A DNA stretch of 64,000 nt from an uncultured bacterium (GCA_947383145.1 CANDCH010000003.1:124001-188000); one strand, 5' to 3'. Numbered from the stretch's first letter, positions 34,854 through 43,555 are shown. Numbers and translations: made by a program. The notes: generated by a model from the sequence alone, not told the origin.

Positions 34854-36395
34854 ATGGAGCATCAGGTTGTCCTTGTGCTGGACTTCGGCGGGCAGTATAA
34901 CCAGCTTATCGCCCGGAGGGTGCGGGATTTGGGGGTGTACTGCGAGGTGAAGCCCTGCACCACGCCCCTGTCCCAGCTGCGGGCCATGAATCCCATCGGC
35001 GTGATTTTCACCGGAGGGCCCGGCTCGGTCTACCAGGAGGACGCCCCCCGGGTGGACCGGGATATCTTCACCTGGGGGGTGCCCATCCTGGGCATCTGCT
35101 ACGGCTGCCAGCTGATGGCCCACCTGCTGGGGGGACGCGTCGCCGCCGCCCAGGACGATTCCGCCCGGGAGTACGGAAAGACGGAGACCTGGTTTGACAC
35201 GGAGTGCGGGCTGTTCCGTGGCCTGCCGGAGACCGGCGTTACGTGGATGAGCCACGGAGACTATATGGAGAAGGCGCCGGAGGGGTTCCGCACGGCGGCC
35301 CGCAGCGCGGCCTGCCCCAACGCGGCCGTCGCCGACGAGGCCCGGGGCTTCTATGGGGTGCAGTTTCACCCGGAGGTGGAGCACACCCGGCACGGCACGG
35401 ATATGATCCGCCGTTTCCTCTACGATGTGTGCCACGCCGCGGGGGACTGGACCATGGAGGACTACAGGCGCTCCGCCGTGGCCTCCCTGCGGGATAAAAT
35501 CGGGGGCGGAAAGGTGCTGCTGGCGCTGTCCGGCGGAGTGGACTCGTCGGTGGCGGCGGCGCTGCTGGCCGAGGCGGTGGGAGAGCAGCTCACCTGCGTG
35601 TTTGTGGACCACGGCCTCATGCGGAAGAACGAGGGGGATGAGGTGGAGGCGGCCTTCTCCAAGCGGGCCATGAACTTCGTCCGCGTCAACGCGGAGGACC
35701 GGTTCCTCACAAAGCTGGCCGGGGTGGACGAGCCGGAGCGGAAACGGAAGATCATCGGCGAGGAGTTCATCCGGGTGTTTGAGGAGGAGGCCGGAAGGAT
35801 TGGCGCTGTGGACTATCTGGCCCAGGGCACCATCTATCCCGACGTGATCGAGTCGGGCGCGGGGAACGCCGCCGTCATCAAGAGCCACCACAACGTGGGA
35901 GGCCTGCCGGACTACGTGGATTTCAAGGAAATTGTGGAGCCCCTGCGGCTGCTGTTCAAGGACGAGGTGCGCCGGCTGGGCCGGGAGCTGGGCCTGCCGG
36001 ACTATCTGGTGGACCGCCAGCCCTTCCCGGGGCCGGGGCTGGCCATCCGGGTGATTGGGGACGTTACGAAGGACAAGCTGGATATGCTCCGGGAGGCGGA
36101 CGCCATTTTCCGGGAGGAGATGGCCCGGGCCGGGGAGAGCCGGAGGCTGAGCCAGTATTTCGCCGCCCTGACCAATATGCGCTCCGTGGGAGTGATGGGG
36201 GACGGGCGGACCTACGACTGCGCCATCGCCCTGCGGGCGGTGACCACCGGCGACTTTATGACGGCGGACTGGGCGCGGATTCCCTATGAGCTGCTGGACC
36301 GGGTGAGCGTGCGCATCGTCAACGAGGTGAAAGGCGTCAACCGGGTGCTGTATGATATCACGTCCAAGCCGCCGGCGACGGTGGAATTTGAATAA
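34854..36395 (+). CDS. guaA: GMP synthase (glutamine-hydrolysing)
   Basis: A 513-residue two-domain enzyme: class I glutaminase ([17 protein letters not shown] nucleophile, [10 protein letters not shown]) and ATP pyrophosphatase ([48 protein letters not shown]). It converts XMP to GMP. Start at ATG 34854, 7 nt after AGGAGG. It lies 34 nt after carB, so pyrimidine and purine glutamine-dependent steps share a transcript here. Confidence 0.97.
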   Translation: MEHQVVLVLDFGGQYNQLIARRVRDLGVYCEVKPCTTPLSQLRAMNPIGVIFTGGPGSVYQEDAPRVDRDIFTWGVPILGICYGCQLMAHLLGGRVAAAQDDSAREYGKTETWFDTECGLFRGLPETGVTWMSHGDYMEKAPEGFRTAARSAACPNAAVADEARGFYGVQFHPEVEHTRHGTDMIRRFLYDVCHAAGDWTMEDYRRSAVASLRDKIGGGKVLLALSGGVDSSVAAALLAEAVGEQLTCVFVDHGLMRKNEGDEVEAAFSKRAMNFVRVNAEDRFLTKLAGVDEPERKRKIIGEEFIRVFEEEAGRIGAVDYLAQGTIYPDVIESGAGNAAVIKSHHNVGGLPDYVDFKEIVEPLRLLFKDEVRRLGRELGLPDYLVDRQPFPGPGLAIRVIGDVTKDKLDMLREADAIFREEMARAGESRRLSQYFAALTNMRSVGVMGDGRTYDCAIALRAVTTGDFMTADWARIPYELLDRVSVRIVNEVKGVNRVLYDITSKPPATVEFE

Positions 36396-36598
36396 TTCCC
36401 CCAACCCCTAAAACCGCCGCAGCGCGGGGCTTCGCGGGTTTTGCAGCCCTCTTTTGATAACATCCCCCATAGGCCGCATCATTCTGTATCCCCGGTGGAT
36501 TGCAGGTGAAAAGCGTTCTTTTACGGTTTGTGGGTGGCAAAATCCATATTAGAAAGCCCTTACCGATGGCAACGTCGGCAAGGGCTTTTTGCTGCCTG
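36396..36598. other. intergenic junction between core genes and the accessory region
   Basis: No gene is seen. After guaA there is a weak AAAACC...GGGTTTT hairpin (36408-36452). At 36553-36590 AAAGCCCTT and AAGGGCTTT form a stem with an inner CCGA/TCGG pair, flanked by T-runs, which looks like a terminator for both strands. Confidence 0.5.
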
Positions 36599-36783
36599 TC
36601 AATCCTTTCCCAGCCTGTCCTTGAACGCTTCTACAAGAAAGTCGCTCAATTCCTTGGAGGGGACTTTGACCCATTTCCGGGTGGTGTCGTACTGGGGTAA
36701 TTGTACCGCCAGCGGTCATAGTCCTCCCTGGTGATTTCCCCGGCCTCCAGCTTCTTGGCCTGCTCTCCCCAGGCGGACAGCAT
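36599..36783 (-). pseudogene. frameshifted C-terminal remnant of an unrecognised protein
   Basis: On the minus strand the frame MLSAWGEQAKKLEAGEITRE continues through a WRYNYP segment, then breaks at a CCCC run. Adding one C restores TTRKWVKVPSKELSDFL and a plausible end before TGA at 36599-36601. The coding character on both sides shows a once functional end of a larger, probably mobile-element protein. I cannot name it. A terminator follows. Confidence 0.5.
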
Positions 36784-36809
36784 TTGCCGTGGACATTCTC
36801 AACAAACAT

Positions 36810-36841
36810 AGCAGGACAAATACTGCTGCATTTGTCCTGCT
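36810..36841. repeat. 12-bp perfect inverted repeat
   Basis: AGCAGGACAAAT and ATTTGTCCTGCT flank ACTGCTGC. It lies between the pseudogene remnant and the next operon; it could be a terminator stem without T-tract or the end of a lost element. Confidence 0.5.
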
Positions 36842-36861
36842 GTCTGAAATACCACATCAAC

Positions 36862-36907
36862 AAAAAGCCCCCCGCTGACAGGCCCTTAACAGGCTTGCCA
36901 GCGGGGG
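36862..36907 (-). terminator. terminator of the XRE/Spo0A-like operon
   Basis: On the minus strand CCCCCGCTG and CAGCGGGGG form the outer stem with an inner GCC/GGC pair, followed by GCTTTTTG. Confidence 0.82.
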
Positions 36908-36981
36908 TCATTATCTGCGTCAATACGGTCTGCCGCGCTGTTAACTATAACGCCGGTCAAAGGCGGCGTTTTGGACGGTCT

Positions 36982-37326
36982 TTATTTGTCATTTTGGACG
37001 CAGGCTCCGGCCAAAATGGCCAGGAAATGGGAATTTTTAGGCCTGCGCTCCAAGGGGAAGCCCGCCAGCCGGATGAGGAGGGAGGGATTATTTTCCCAGG
37101 CGGTTGCAGTAACTGTGCGGATATTCCGTTCCACACTCTGGGAAGTGGTGCCGTACTGCCTTGCCACGTCCGGATAGATCAGCTTCGTGATCAGGCGGAG
37201 GCGGCCTGGGTCGTTTATCGAAAGCTGAACCGCGCAGACAGCATAGCAGAAGCCGGTGTAATTCTCGGTGACCCCCAAGCGTCGCAGGAGCTTTGGTATG
37301 TCCTGAGCGGCGTTATTCGGCGTCAT
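36982..37326 (-). CDS. Spo0A C-terminal-like DNA-binding domain protein
   Basis: A 114-residue protein that aligns with the Spo0A DNA-binding domain: LLRRLGVTENYTGFCYAVCAVQL, then IYPDVARQYGTTSQSVERNIRTV with the recognition helix (SQSVERNIR), ending FLAILAG. It has no receiver domain. Such stand-alone domains may compete with Spo0A for 0A boxes or control accessory genes. GGAGGTGA lies 7 nt before the ATG, and its start overlaps the XRE gene stop as ATGA, so the two are a unit. Confidence 0.8.
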   Translation of the reverse strand: MTPNNAAQDIPKLLRRLGVTENYTGFCYAVCAVQLSINDPGRLRLITKLIYPDVARQYGTTSQSVERNIRTVTATAWENNPSLLIRLAGFPLERRPKNSHFLAILAGACVQNDK

Positions 37327-37658
37327 GAACAGATCACCTCCAGGATCCGTTGAAAATGGCGGAGAACTTCCTCCCGCTCACTGGGGGAGAGGTCTCGAAG
37401 GCAGTCCAAGGATTGAATCAGGTGCCGGGCAAGCTGAGTTTTCTCGGGAAAAGCGGCATCCCCGACCAGACTGTCCAAGGACATCCCCAGGCCTTCGGCG
37501 ATAAGCAGGGCGGTATTTAAGGTAGTGTTTCCGCTGGCGCGGACCGATTGCAGCGTGGACTTGGGTATGCCTATATCCAGCGCGAACTCATCCAGAGACT
37601 GGCCGCGATATGCTTGGATGGCGGCCAGGTTTTTCGCGAATATCTCATGCTTTTCCAA
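37323..37658 (-). CDS. XRE family helix-turn-helix regulator
   Basis: A 111-residue protein with a Cro/CI type HTH (about residues 8-62: LAAIQAYRGQSLDEFALDIG, IPKSTLQSVRASG) and a helical C-terminal part with LSPSEREEVLRHFQRILE. I chose TTG 37656-37658, 6 nt after AGGAGGG; no ATG with a ribosome site exists. It overlaps the Spo0A-like gene by 4 nt. The pair may control sporulation- or transfer-related genes of a lost element. The dyad CAGAATTCTG near 37692-37701 could be its operator. Confidence 0.78.
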   Translation of the reverse strand: MEKHEIFAKNLAAIQAYRGQSLDEFALDIGIPKSTLQSVRASGNTTLNTALLIAEGLGMSLDSLVGDAAFPEKTQLARHLIQSLDCLRDLSPSEREEVLRHFQRILEVICS

Positions 37659-38077
37659 CAGAATCCCTCCTAGCACATGCCATAAGGATAGCAGAATTCT
37701 GTCGAATTGTGCTGGACGAGCTTTTGGTTTTCCGTGCGGGGTTTCGTACGGCCCGGGGCCGCGTGGAATTGATTTTCTCCATAAACACACATCCTTTCGC
37801 TTTTTTGAATCGGATTGCGTTCATGGGGGCGGCCCCCGGCAAAAGGACCGGACGGAGGCTTGGGGCTGGAGAGCTGCCCCGGATGGTGTGAAATGTGCCC
37901 CGAAAGCCTGCCTGTGCCTGGCTCCTGGTGGGAATTCAGGGCTCAATGAGAATCACTTTATGTCATTTTATTACTGTTTGGAGGGGGTCAGCCGACCCTG
38001 GCTCTATTACGGGCGGAGGGGCGGTGGAAGCCGCCCCTCCCTAGTTCAAGCCGCAGAGGGGAAGGACAGAATCGCCG
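37659..38077. other. intergenic region without recognisable gene
   Basis: 419 nt separate the XRE operon start from the end of the next gene. Visible are the palindrome CAGAATTCTG near 37692 and a 10-bp GC stem at 38015-38040 (GGAGGGGCGG and CCGCCCCTCC) that may end the minus-strand operon to its right. No convincing coding sequence on either strand. Confidence 0.4.
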
Positions 38078-38503
38078 TCAGGTCACCGGGCTGCTTGGTA
38101 GCCACTGCGTACTTGTCCCCCTAGCGTCTTTTGCGTAGATGTTCGCCACGGCGCGGTATGTGCTATTCGGAAACAGCTGTGTATAAGTTAACCTGGCGCT
38201 GTGCCATGAATCATTTGTTGCCAGCAACTCCGGGACATCCTCGCTTGTAAAGGTGTATTCCGTGACCCAGCCGAAGATGTTGTGGCGCTGAATCTCCACG
38301 CTGGTGGCGCCGATCACATCCATCACGTCATTGGCCTGAACCATAAAATAGGCGCTGAGCCTCCCATCGCTGGTTTTTCCTATGGTGGACGCGGACAGAT
38401 CAATTCGATCACTTCCCCGCGTCTCCGCCGCATAGGCGGGGATGCCGCAAAGCATCGCCCCGCACAACAAAATCAGAAGTACTCGGATGGGCAGTTTCTT
38501 CAT
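38078..38503 (-). CDS. secreted protein of unknown function
   Basis: A 141-residue protein with a clear signal peptide: KK, a hydrophobic core LLILLCGAMLCGIPAYA and a probable signal peptidase I cut after AYA. The mature part is beta-rich with SVEIQRHN, GWVTEYTFTSED and YRAVANIYAKDARG, similar in style to small immunoglobulin-like secreted proteins of clostridia. GGAG lies 10 nt before the ATG. It is the last gene of the sigma factor operon and presumably made under that sigma factor. Confidence 0.75.
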   Translation of the reverse strand: MKKLPIRVLLILLCGAMLCGIPAYAAETRGSDRIDLSASTIGKTSDGRLSAYFMVQANDVMDVIGATSVEIQRHNIFGWVTEYTFTSEDVPELLATNDSWHSARLTYTQLFPNSTYRAVANIYAKDARGTSTQWLPSSPVT

Positions 38504-38519
38504 ACAGAGGTTTCTCCTT

Positions 38520-39452
38520 TCATTCGATCATAGAAATCGCCGTCTCCCACAGGATGTCTCTGCTTAATCTTCCGCCAACATAGTATTCATACGCGTCGTC
38601 ATACCACGCTACAACGGAGCTCGAATTATTGTCGAGTAAATAAAACGTGATCCCATCAAATTCAATCGTTTCAGGCCGCTCGTTTCTTTTTTGGATCAGT
38701 ATGGCGGGTTCTTCTGCATAAGTCATAATGTTAATCGCCAAACGGTCACGTTCATTCACGTAGTCGGCATGAAAAACCAGAGAAAGAGGAACATCCGAAT
38801 ACTCCACAACGCATCTGCCCATAATAAATCCGTCCGGGATTTTAGTCGGTTCATGAATCTGGATAATCCCATATCTATCCAGCGCTTCCTGCAAGGAAGC
38901 GAAGCTCTGTTTTTCACCAGTTACTGGATTCTCTTCATTTGGGGTATCAGTTACCTCGGTGTTAGGCGAAGTATGCTTAAAACTGAATACATCCTCAGTC
39001 CACCGCGCCATGGCCCCAAACACGTCAACGCCTGAGGCCTGCGCCGTGAGCATGACAGCGAACATACAGCCCACCGCTGCGGCGGCGACCAGAAGCGTGC
39101 GCCAAATCCGGCCGGGCCGGCGGGTGCGCTTCAGGGGGACTTCGGGGGATGGCTGGCTGCTGTGTTCGGGCGCGGCGCTTTCGGCGGGGTCAGGCTCAAA
39201 CGCTGCTTCCTCCGCATAGGGCAGATAGTGAGTTATGAACTGCTGCCATTGCTGATCTGGGTCAGGGAAAAATCCTGTGGGAGTTTCATTTTCTTTTTCG
39301 ATGATCGCCTCCTTCAATGCGTCTACATAGGCCTCCTGCTCCGGGGAGGCGGCGGGAATCGGAGCAACGGACAGAAGATCCAACAGCTCCTCCACGGATA
39401 AGCGGCTTAAGTAGGCATATTTGCCGTTGCTGAGTTGATTCAACTCGCTCAT
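38520..39452 (-). CDS. DUF4367 membrane protein, probable anti-sigma factor
   Basis: A 310-residue protein: a cytosolic N-terminal region (1-115) rich in acidic and proline residues, one membrane helix (about 118-138, LLVAAAAVGCMFAVMLTAQA), then an extracytoplasmic DUF4367-like domain (about 180-310, FASLQEALDRYGIIQIHEP, IPDGFIMGR). With a sigma factor gene directly upstream, it has the layout of a transmembrane anti-sigma factor, although the N-terminal part is not a recognised anti-sigma domain. AAGGGGG lies before the ATG. Confidence 0.75.
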   Translation of the reverse strand: MSELNQLSNGKYAYLSRLSVEELLDLLSVAPIPAASPEQEAYVDALKEAIIEKENETPTGFFPDPDQQWQQFITHYLPYAEEAAFEPDPAESAAPEHSSQPSPEVPLKRTRRPGRIWRTLLVAAAAVGCMFAVMLTAQASGVDVFGAMARWTEDVFSFKHTSPNTEVTDTPNEENPVTGEKQSFASLQEALDRYGIIQIHEPTKIPDGFIMGRCVVEYSDVPLSLVFHADYVNERDRLAINIMTYAEEPAILIQKRNERPETIEFDGITFYLLDNNSSSVVAWYDDAYEYYVGGRLSRDILWETAISMIE

Positions 39453-39546
39453 TTTTTGTCCCCCTTATTATTACATATTCCACGGGCGGGTCCTTTTTCG
39501 ACATTCCCGACAGAAAATTTTCTTTTTTCGGCGTTATAACCGAAAA

Positions 39547-40059
39547 TTACACCTCTGATTTGTAGAACTCATCTAACGCCGTTTGGAGTTTTTCCCGGAT
39601 TCTCTCAAACCGCTTATAGCAGGCGTGCAGCCCAATGCCCAGCCGTTCCGATTCCCTTGCAAAGGTGGAGCTCCCTTCGGCGATTCGCAGGAAAAACGCC
39701 AAATTCTCCTTTGTGACGACGCTTTGACAGAAGGCGATCAGCTCGAAGCTGCCGCTGTCCAGCGTGGAGGGCTCCTGTCCGGGCACCAGCTCCTCAAAGG
39801 GCAGGAACAGGTCCGCGGTCCTTTTTCGTTCCCGCAAAATATGCTTCACAATGTTTTCGATGGTTCTCTCCATCCAGCGAATGGGATTTTTGCTGTTCAT
39901 AAGCTCCTCCGGCTTTTTGCAGGCAACTAAAAACGCCTCTTGCAGCGCGACTTCCGCTTCCGCGCGGCACCTCAGCCTGGCGTTGGCATGGAGATACAGC
40001 GTGCGGTAGTTTTGGAAATAAAAGTTCTCGATAAACCGGCTGGCATCCTGATTCAGCAT
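39547..40059 (-). CDS. RNA polymerase sigma factor, sigma-70/ECF-like
   Basis: A 170-residue protein with a region 2-like helical part (about 10-80: RFIENFYFQNYRTLYLHANARL, ALQEAFLVACKKPEELMNS, WMERTIENIVKHILRERKR) and a region 4-like end (FARESERLGIGLHACYKRFERIREKL). It belongs to the divergent sigma group of gut clostridia that precedes DUF4367 genes. GGGAG lies 7 nt before ATG 40057-40059. A palindrome at 40124-40142 lies upstream. Confidence 0.8.
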   Translation of the reverse strand: MLNQDASRFIENFYFQNYRTLYLHANARLRCRAEAEVALQEAFLVACKKPEELMNSKNPIRWMERTIENIVKHILRERKRTADLFLPFEELVPGQEPSTLDSGSFELIAFCQSVVTKENLAFFLRIAEGSSTFARESERLGIGLHACYKRFERIREKLQTALDEFYKSEV

Positions 40060-40123
40060 CAAATCACTCCCTCTGTGTGCGTCAGTGAAAACATCTTATC
40101 ACAACGCGGAGAGGAATTCCACA

Positions 40124-40142
40124 GTATCATATTGTATGATAC
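40124..40142. promoter_or_regulatory. palindrome upstream of the sigma factor gene
   Basis: GTATCAT-ATTGT-ATGATAC, a perfect 7-bp dyad, 65 nt before the sigma factor start. It looks like a repressor operator; no binding protein is implied by the neighbours. Confidence 0.4.
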
Positions 40143-40365
40143 AAAAACACAGGCCTCAAGGCCGCGCCGGATCTACGGACAATTCACATGGGGAAGGAAA
40201 AACAGCGGAATGAGCGCGCTCTGGAGCGCCGGTTTGATCCATCCACATCTATCAGCGCCTTTTGGGGCGGCCCCGGCAATTTCCGCGCGTTAGCCGCCTG
40301 GCCTTATCCTTCAACCCTTTGTTCAGATGCCGCTCCTTCATCAGCTGCTACAGGGTAAAACGGCA

Positions 40366-40394
40366 GCCAGGAACGGAGTGTATCCGTTCCTGGC
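40366..40394. repeat. 12-bp perfect hairpin near IS remnants
   Basis: GCCAGGAACGGA-GTGTA-TCCGTTCCTGGC. It stands between the sigma operon promoter region and transposase remnants; terminator or IS-end origin are both possible. Confidence 0.45.
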
Positions 40395-40434
40395 TATCCC
40401 CCGGAAGCATCCATGACAGCGTGGCTTTTTGATG

Positions 40435-40521
40435 GAGTTTACGACCATTGAGCGGGTCTTTGCCGACGCCAAGGAAAAACACGCCATTCGCTATATCTTT
40501 TACCGTGGTCTGGACCAGGTT
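40435..40521 (+). pseudogene. IS1182-type transposase fragment
   Basis: The frame TIERVFADAKEKHAIRY, then RGLDQV, is the conserved region just before the C-terminus of IS1182 family DDE transposases (with the catalytic Glu in TIERVFADAKE). It stops abruptly at 40521, where an IS5-type fragment on the other strand begins. Confidence 0.7.
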
Positions 40522-40920
40522 TCCCTTCATATCTGGTGGCAATTCTGCGAAACCATCTGGGCTCTTGGGAGAAGCACTCAACCAAATGGCGCTCTTTATA
40601 CAGCCGCCAATCCACCGGCCACGGATCAGATACATTGCTTTGTGGCGGGATCACATGGACGGCTCCTTGTTCTGAGATATACGCTGCAGACAGCGTAAAT
40701 TCAACTGGATTTCCCAGGCCATCTACAATTGCATGAAGCGTTGCGCTCAACCCACCCCTGGTCCGTCCAACTGCCTTATTCGCTGTTTTCCTCTTCTATT
40801 GGCACTTTCGTGGACCTTGATGCAAAGAGTCCATACTCAGGCTTTCCCTATCCGCATCTGCGGACAATGCGCGAAATATGGCTGTGCGTCCGTAAGGACA
40901 CCGCATTCGTGTAATACAAC
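40522..40920 (-). pseudogene. IS5 family transposase remnant
   Basis: On the minus strand LHAIVDGLGNPVEFTLSA, IPPQSNVSDPWPVDW and YKERHLVECF, WFRRIATRYE match the C-terminal half of IS5 (IS427 group) transposases, but about 40 residues are missing between the first two blocks and the upstream part (ALSADADRESLS) is in another frame with stops. Clearly dead. Confidence 0.75.
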
Positions 40921-40992
40921 GGGGTCCGAGGACTGTTAGAAATTTTGCTGTTGGCATAACAGCAACGTAAAAGTATCAATGATTTCCTCAAG

Positions 40993-41025
40993 TAAAAAAG
41001 TGGTCACAAGAAAATGTGACCACTT
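40993..41025 (-). terminator. terminator of the YcxB-like gene
   Basis: AAGTGGTCACA and TGTGACCACTT form a perfect 11-bp stem around six bases, followed on the minus strand by TTTTT. Confidence 0.85.
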
Positions 41026-41061
41026 CAACGGACAACTCAACAAGCAGGAAATTATCATTTT

Positions 41062-41697
41062 CTATGTAATTGTTTGGTATTGGGGGACTTTATTACAGAT
41101 GAAGTCAGAAAAAGCGTCGACCGCGCCGGATAAATCGGATTTCTGCAAAGCGGTCACACGCGTATCATAAAACAGAAGGAAGATATCCGGGGCCTCAATA
41201 ATGCATTCAAAACTGTCGTAAGGAACTCGCTCGGTATGTTTGTTATCTACTGATACCAACATCTCTACCTCAGAAAAAGAAACCACTATAGATTGTGTGG
41301 TTGAAAGAGTTCCTCTTTTCTCTAACAGTAATTTAGCGGATTCATCAAAGGGATTCTTTTTGTGTTTTCTGCTTCGCCATAACCCGCCAATACCGGCTCC
41401 TACGGCAAGCGCACCTACAAGCAAAGGCGCAAATAGTTCTTTTGGCTCCACAATTCCAGGTACGAAAAGAAAGATACCTAATGCCAAACAGATAATGCTC
41501 ATAAATTTAGTGCGAAATCTACTGCGTTCTCGCATATGGAACATGGCGTTAAATTTATCGGTAACTTTCCATAAACCAGGATATTGCTTTCTGGAAACAA
41601 GTTCTGTTCTTCTTTCAAGCGCCCTACTTGTCTGAGTTAAAAGTATGTCAGCATTATATGGGCTAATCTGAAAGCTAAAATTGCAATTCTCCATCAT
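41062..41697 (-). CDS. YcxB-like membrane protein
   Basis: A 211-residue protein with a soluble start (about 1-65), two adjacent membrane helices (about 67-107: IICLALGIFLFVPGI and LLVGALAVGAGIGGLW) and a C-terminal domain resembling YcxB/PH-like folds (SFSEVEMLVSVDN, VPYDSFECIIEAPDIFLLFY). Function unknown. GGGGG precedes two tandem ATGs; I list the first. It has its own promoter and terminator, and sits between IS remnants, so it is probably acquired cargo. Confidence 0.7.
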   Translation of the reverse strand: MMENCNFSFQISPYNADILLTQTSRALERRTELVSRKQYPGLWKVTDKFNAMFHMRERSRFRTKFMSIICLALGIFLFVPGIVEPKELFAPLLVGALAVGAGIGGLWRSRKHKKNPFDESAKLLLEKRGTLSTTQSIVVSFSEVEMLVSVDNKHTERVPYDSFECIIEAPDIFLLFYDTRVTALQKSDLSGAVDAFSDFICNKVPQYQTIT

Positions 41698-41732
41698 AGG
41701 GCCCCCAAAAGCTTCGGATTATCTGTCGAGGA

Positions 41733-41761
41733 AGTATATCACATTTTACCAGTGGAAGCAA
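41733..41761 (-). promoter_or_regulatory. sigma-A promoter of the YcxB-like gene
   Basis: TTGCTT and TATACT are 17 nt apart on the minus strand, about 35 nt before the start codon. Confidence 0.65.
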
Positions 41762-41934
41762 GAGGAGGTCATGTTGTCATCACCCGATTTATCCGCAAGG
41801 GAAACCGCGCGGGGAGTGTAGCATATCGGGAAAGCGATAAGTCGGCAGAGCTATCCACGCCGCGACTGAATTGCAAAATGAAAGGTCAGTTACCAGCCAC
41901 ACCCCGCGCCGCACCTAACTTGTGTAAACACTAT

Positions 41935-42135
41935 CTAATACTTGAATACGAAAAAGTCTGCCTTTAGGCGTACTTCAGCCTGTCGAAAAACGGCCTGGCT
42001 CCTTGTCAAACAGGCTGTAAAGCATTGGGCAAAAATTGCATAAGAGAAGCGGGAAAAGAACGGGTGAGAGGCTTTTTCAGCCTTCCAGTTTACCAGCTTT
42101 TTGAGATTCATAGCGGCAAATTTGAGAAGCTGTAC
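41935..42135 (-). pseudogene. IS1182-type transposase C-terminal fragment
   Basis: The minus-strand frame from about 42132 reads LLKFAAMNLKKLVNWK, then a tail with CFTACLTRSQAVF, the last part of IS1182-type transposases. It continues where the plus-strand fragment at 40435-40521 stops, so the two could be halves of one gene separated by an inversion. Confidence 0.68.
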
Positions 42136-42157
42136 CAATAGACAAAAAGGTGCTAAA

Positions 42158-42549
42158 ATGCAGGCACAATACAGAAAAATGAGAGACGCAGATATGCGAG
42201 TGATTTGAGCGACAGGCAATGGGCAATCATCAAACCGCTGCTCCCAGCGGCAGGAAACAGGAGCAAATGGGAAAAGCGGGAATTGATAGACGCGGTGCTA
42301 GATTTCGTGGATAACGGCTGTAAATGGCGAAATCTGCCCCACGACTTTCCACCGTACACCACAGTGGCCAATTTTTATTACGCCGCAATCCGAAGCGGGC
42401 TCTGGGAGAAGATCCGTGCGGCACTGGTGGAATGGGTGCGGACAGACGCAGGGCAAAACGCAGGCCCCAGCTACGCAATCATTGACTCGCAAAGCGTAAA
42501 GACCACCTCTGCCGCAGAAGAACGGGGAATAGACGGAGGGAAAAACAAA
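42158..42549 (+). pseudogene. IS5 family transposase, 5' part, frameshifted and truncated
   Basis: From ATG 42158 the frame gives MQAQYRKMRD, then a one-base shift near 42190, then YASDLSDRQWAIIKPLLP, DNGCKWRNLPHDFPPYTT and SYAIIDSQSVKTTSAAEERG (with a catalytic Asp). Similarity stops at about 42545 after GIDGGK. The C-terminal half is missing. It differs from the remnant at 40522-40920, which carries the other half of the family. Confidence 0.78.
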
Positions 42550-43263
42550 AGTCGCACTATGCAGTTTCCTAATTTTTTGCGCGTATTTAAAAAGCGGGCA
42601 CTATGGTAGAAAAACCGATTTACATTACCAATACTGTATTGAAAAATCTTTTGTTTTCCTGACAGCCGGACCCAATGCCGAAACTCGGACATTACAGCTT
42701 GAAGCCAAATCGAAAAACTCTTTGTCGATGTTTGCCCAGTTGCTAATGATAAATTTCATAATATGCGTCTGACCATTTTGCTTCATTTTAGAAAAAAGTA
42801 GTCGTTTGAGGCACATTAGATTGAACAAGAAATTCTCACCATAATCTAAACGTTTATATTCTTGGTTTCGGATTGTTGCAAGCTCGTCAAGAGCACAGCT
42901 GTCTGAATGTGGTACATAATGTCCCCCGCCAACCCTTTCTTTGGTAGAAGGCACATGTGCGTTTACAACTCTATGAGGTTCGAGACAGAGTGCTGGGCCG
43001 GTTTTCCGGGTAGTGGTCTATTAACAGCAACAAATTCCTATCAATATTGGGGAGGCAGTCATATTCAGCAACAAGCGGAACTTTTGTGCCGGTTGCCGTT
43101 GCATTTACCGCTTCAATTAAAAACTCTGAGAATTTGAGAAAAAACTGTTGACAAATCCTGCGGTATTTGGTATCATCTATCTTGCGTTAAGGGTACTAGG
43201 CCAGAAACTGTAGGGAAAGCATATTTTTCTAGTTGCAGAAGGGTAGAAAAGCACGAGAAAGTT
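42550..43263. other. decayed region with one unrecognised coding remnant
   Basis: No intact gene is visible. On the minus strand a start-less frame from about 43175 to TAG 42971-42973 has good coding character (RRICQQFFLKF, EAVNATATGTKVPLVAEYD), pointing to a truncated gene of unknown type. A second minus-strand frame at 42625-42954 is less convincing. Together with the IS fragments upstream, this is genomic debris next to a tRNA integration site. Confidence 0.45.
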
Positions 43264-43267
43264 TTGC

Positions 43268-43296
43268 TTGACTTTTTGGTTGTTCTGTGATATCCT
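43268..43296 (+). promoter_or_regulatory. promoter-like element before the first tRNA-Ala fragment
   Basis: TTGACT and TATCCT are 17 nt apart, 68 nt before the tRNA fragment at 43364, a placement like the strong promoter before the second fragment. Confidence 0.45.
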
Positions 43297-43363
43297 GAGT
43301 AGCGTCGGCTGGTTGGCAGAGCTGTAAATGAACGTGTGTCTCTGTGAGCGAAAAGTTTGTATA

Positions 43364-43384
43364 GGAGTATAGCTCAGCTGGGAG
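43364..43384 (+). repeat. 5' fragment of tRNA-Ala (copy 1)
   Basis: GGAGTATAGCTCAGCTGGGAG matches the acceptor and D-arm of the intact tRNA at 43639. Eight bases later comes ACCAGTAGAG, a block shared with copy 2 but not with the true tRNA. No anticodon arm or T-arm. Confidence 0.75.
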
Positions 43385-43441
43385 TACATGTCACCAGTAG
43401 AGTTACCCCGAATTTGCTTTAAAAGTTCGCAAAATTAGTAT

Positions 43442-43470
43442 TTGACAACTTGCAGAAAATGTTCTATAAT
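43442..43470 (+). promoter_or_regulatory. consensus promoter of the tRNA-Ala transcript
   Basis: TTGACA and TATAAT separated by 17 nt, an exact consensus. The transcript would cross the second fragment and the intact tRNA. Confidence 0.88.
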
Positions 43471-43533
43471 AAGTACCGTTAATTGAGATGTTAACGGGTA
43501 ATAGTTCGGAAAAGTTCTGGAAAAAGTTCATAT

Positions 43534-43555
43534 GGGGGTATAGCTCAGCTGGGAG
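43534..43555 (+). repeat. 5' fragment of tRNA-Ala (copy 2)
   Basis: Identical to the first 22 nt of the intact tRNA (GGGGGTATAGCTCAGCTGGGAG), then GGCAACCG and ACCAGTAGAACCACCC. Same fusion structure as copy 1. Confidence 0.8.

Noticed and set aside
41752..41967. 71-codon plus-strand frame
   Set aside because: No ribosome site; overlaps the promoter of the YcxB-like gene and a transposase fragment.
42625..42954. 109-codon minus-strand frame as a real gene
   Set aside because: No ribosome site, no family and position in IS debris; kept only as part of the decayed region.
43364..43555. Additional functional tRNA genes
   Set aside because: Only the acceptor 5' strand and D-arm are present; no anticodon or T-arm can be folded.
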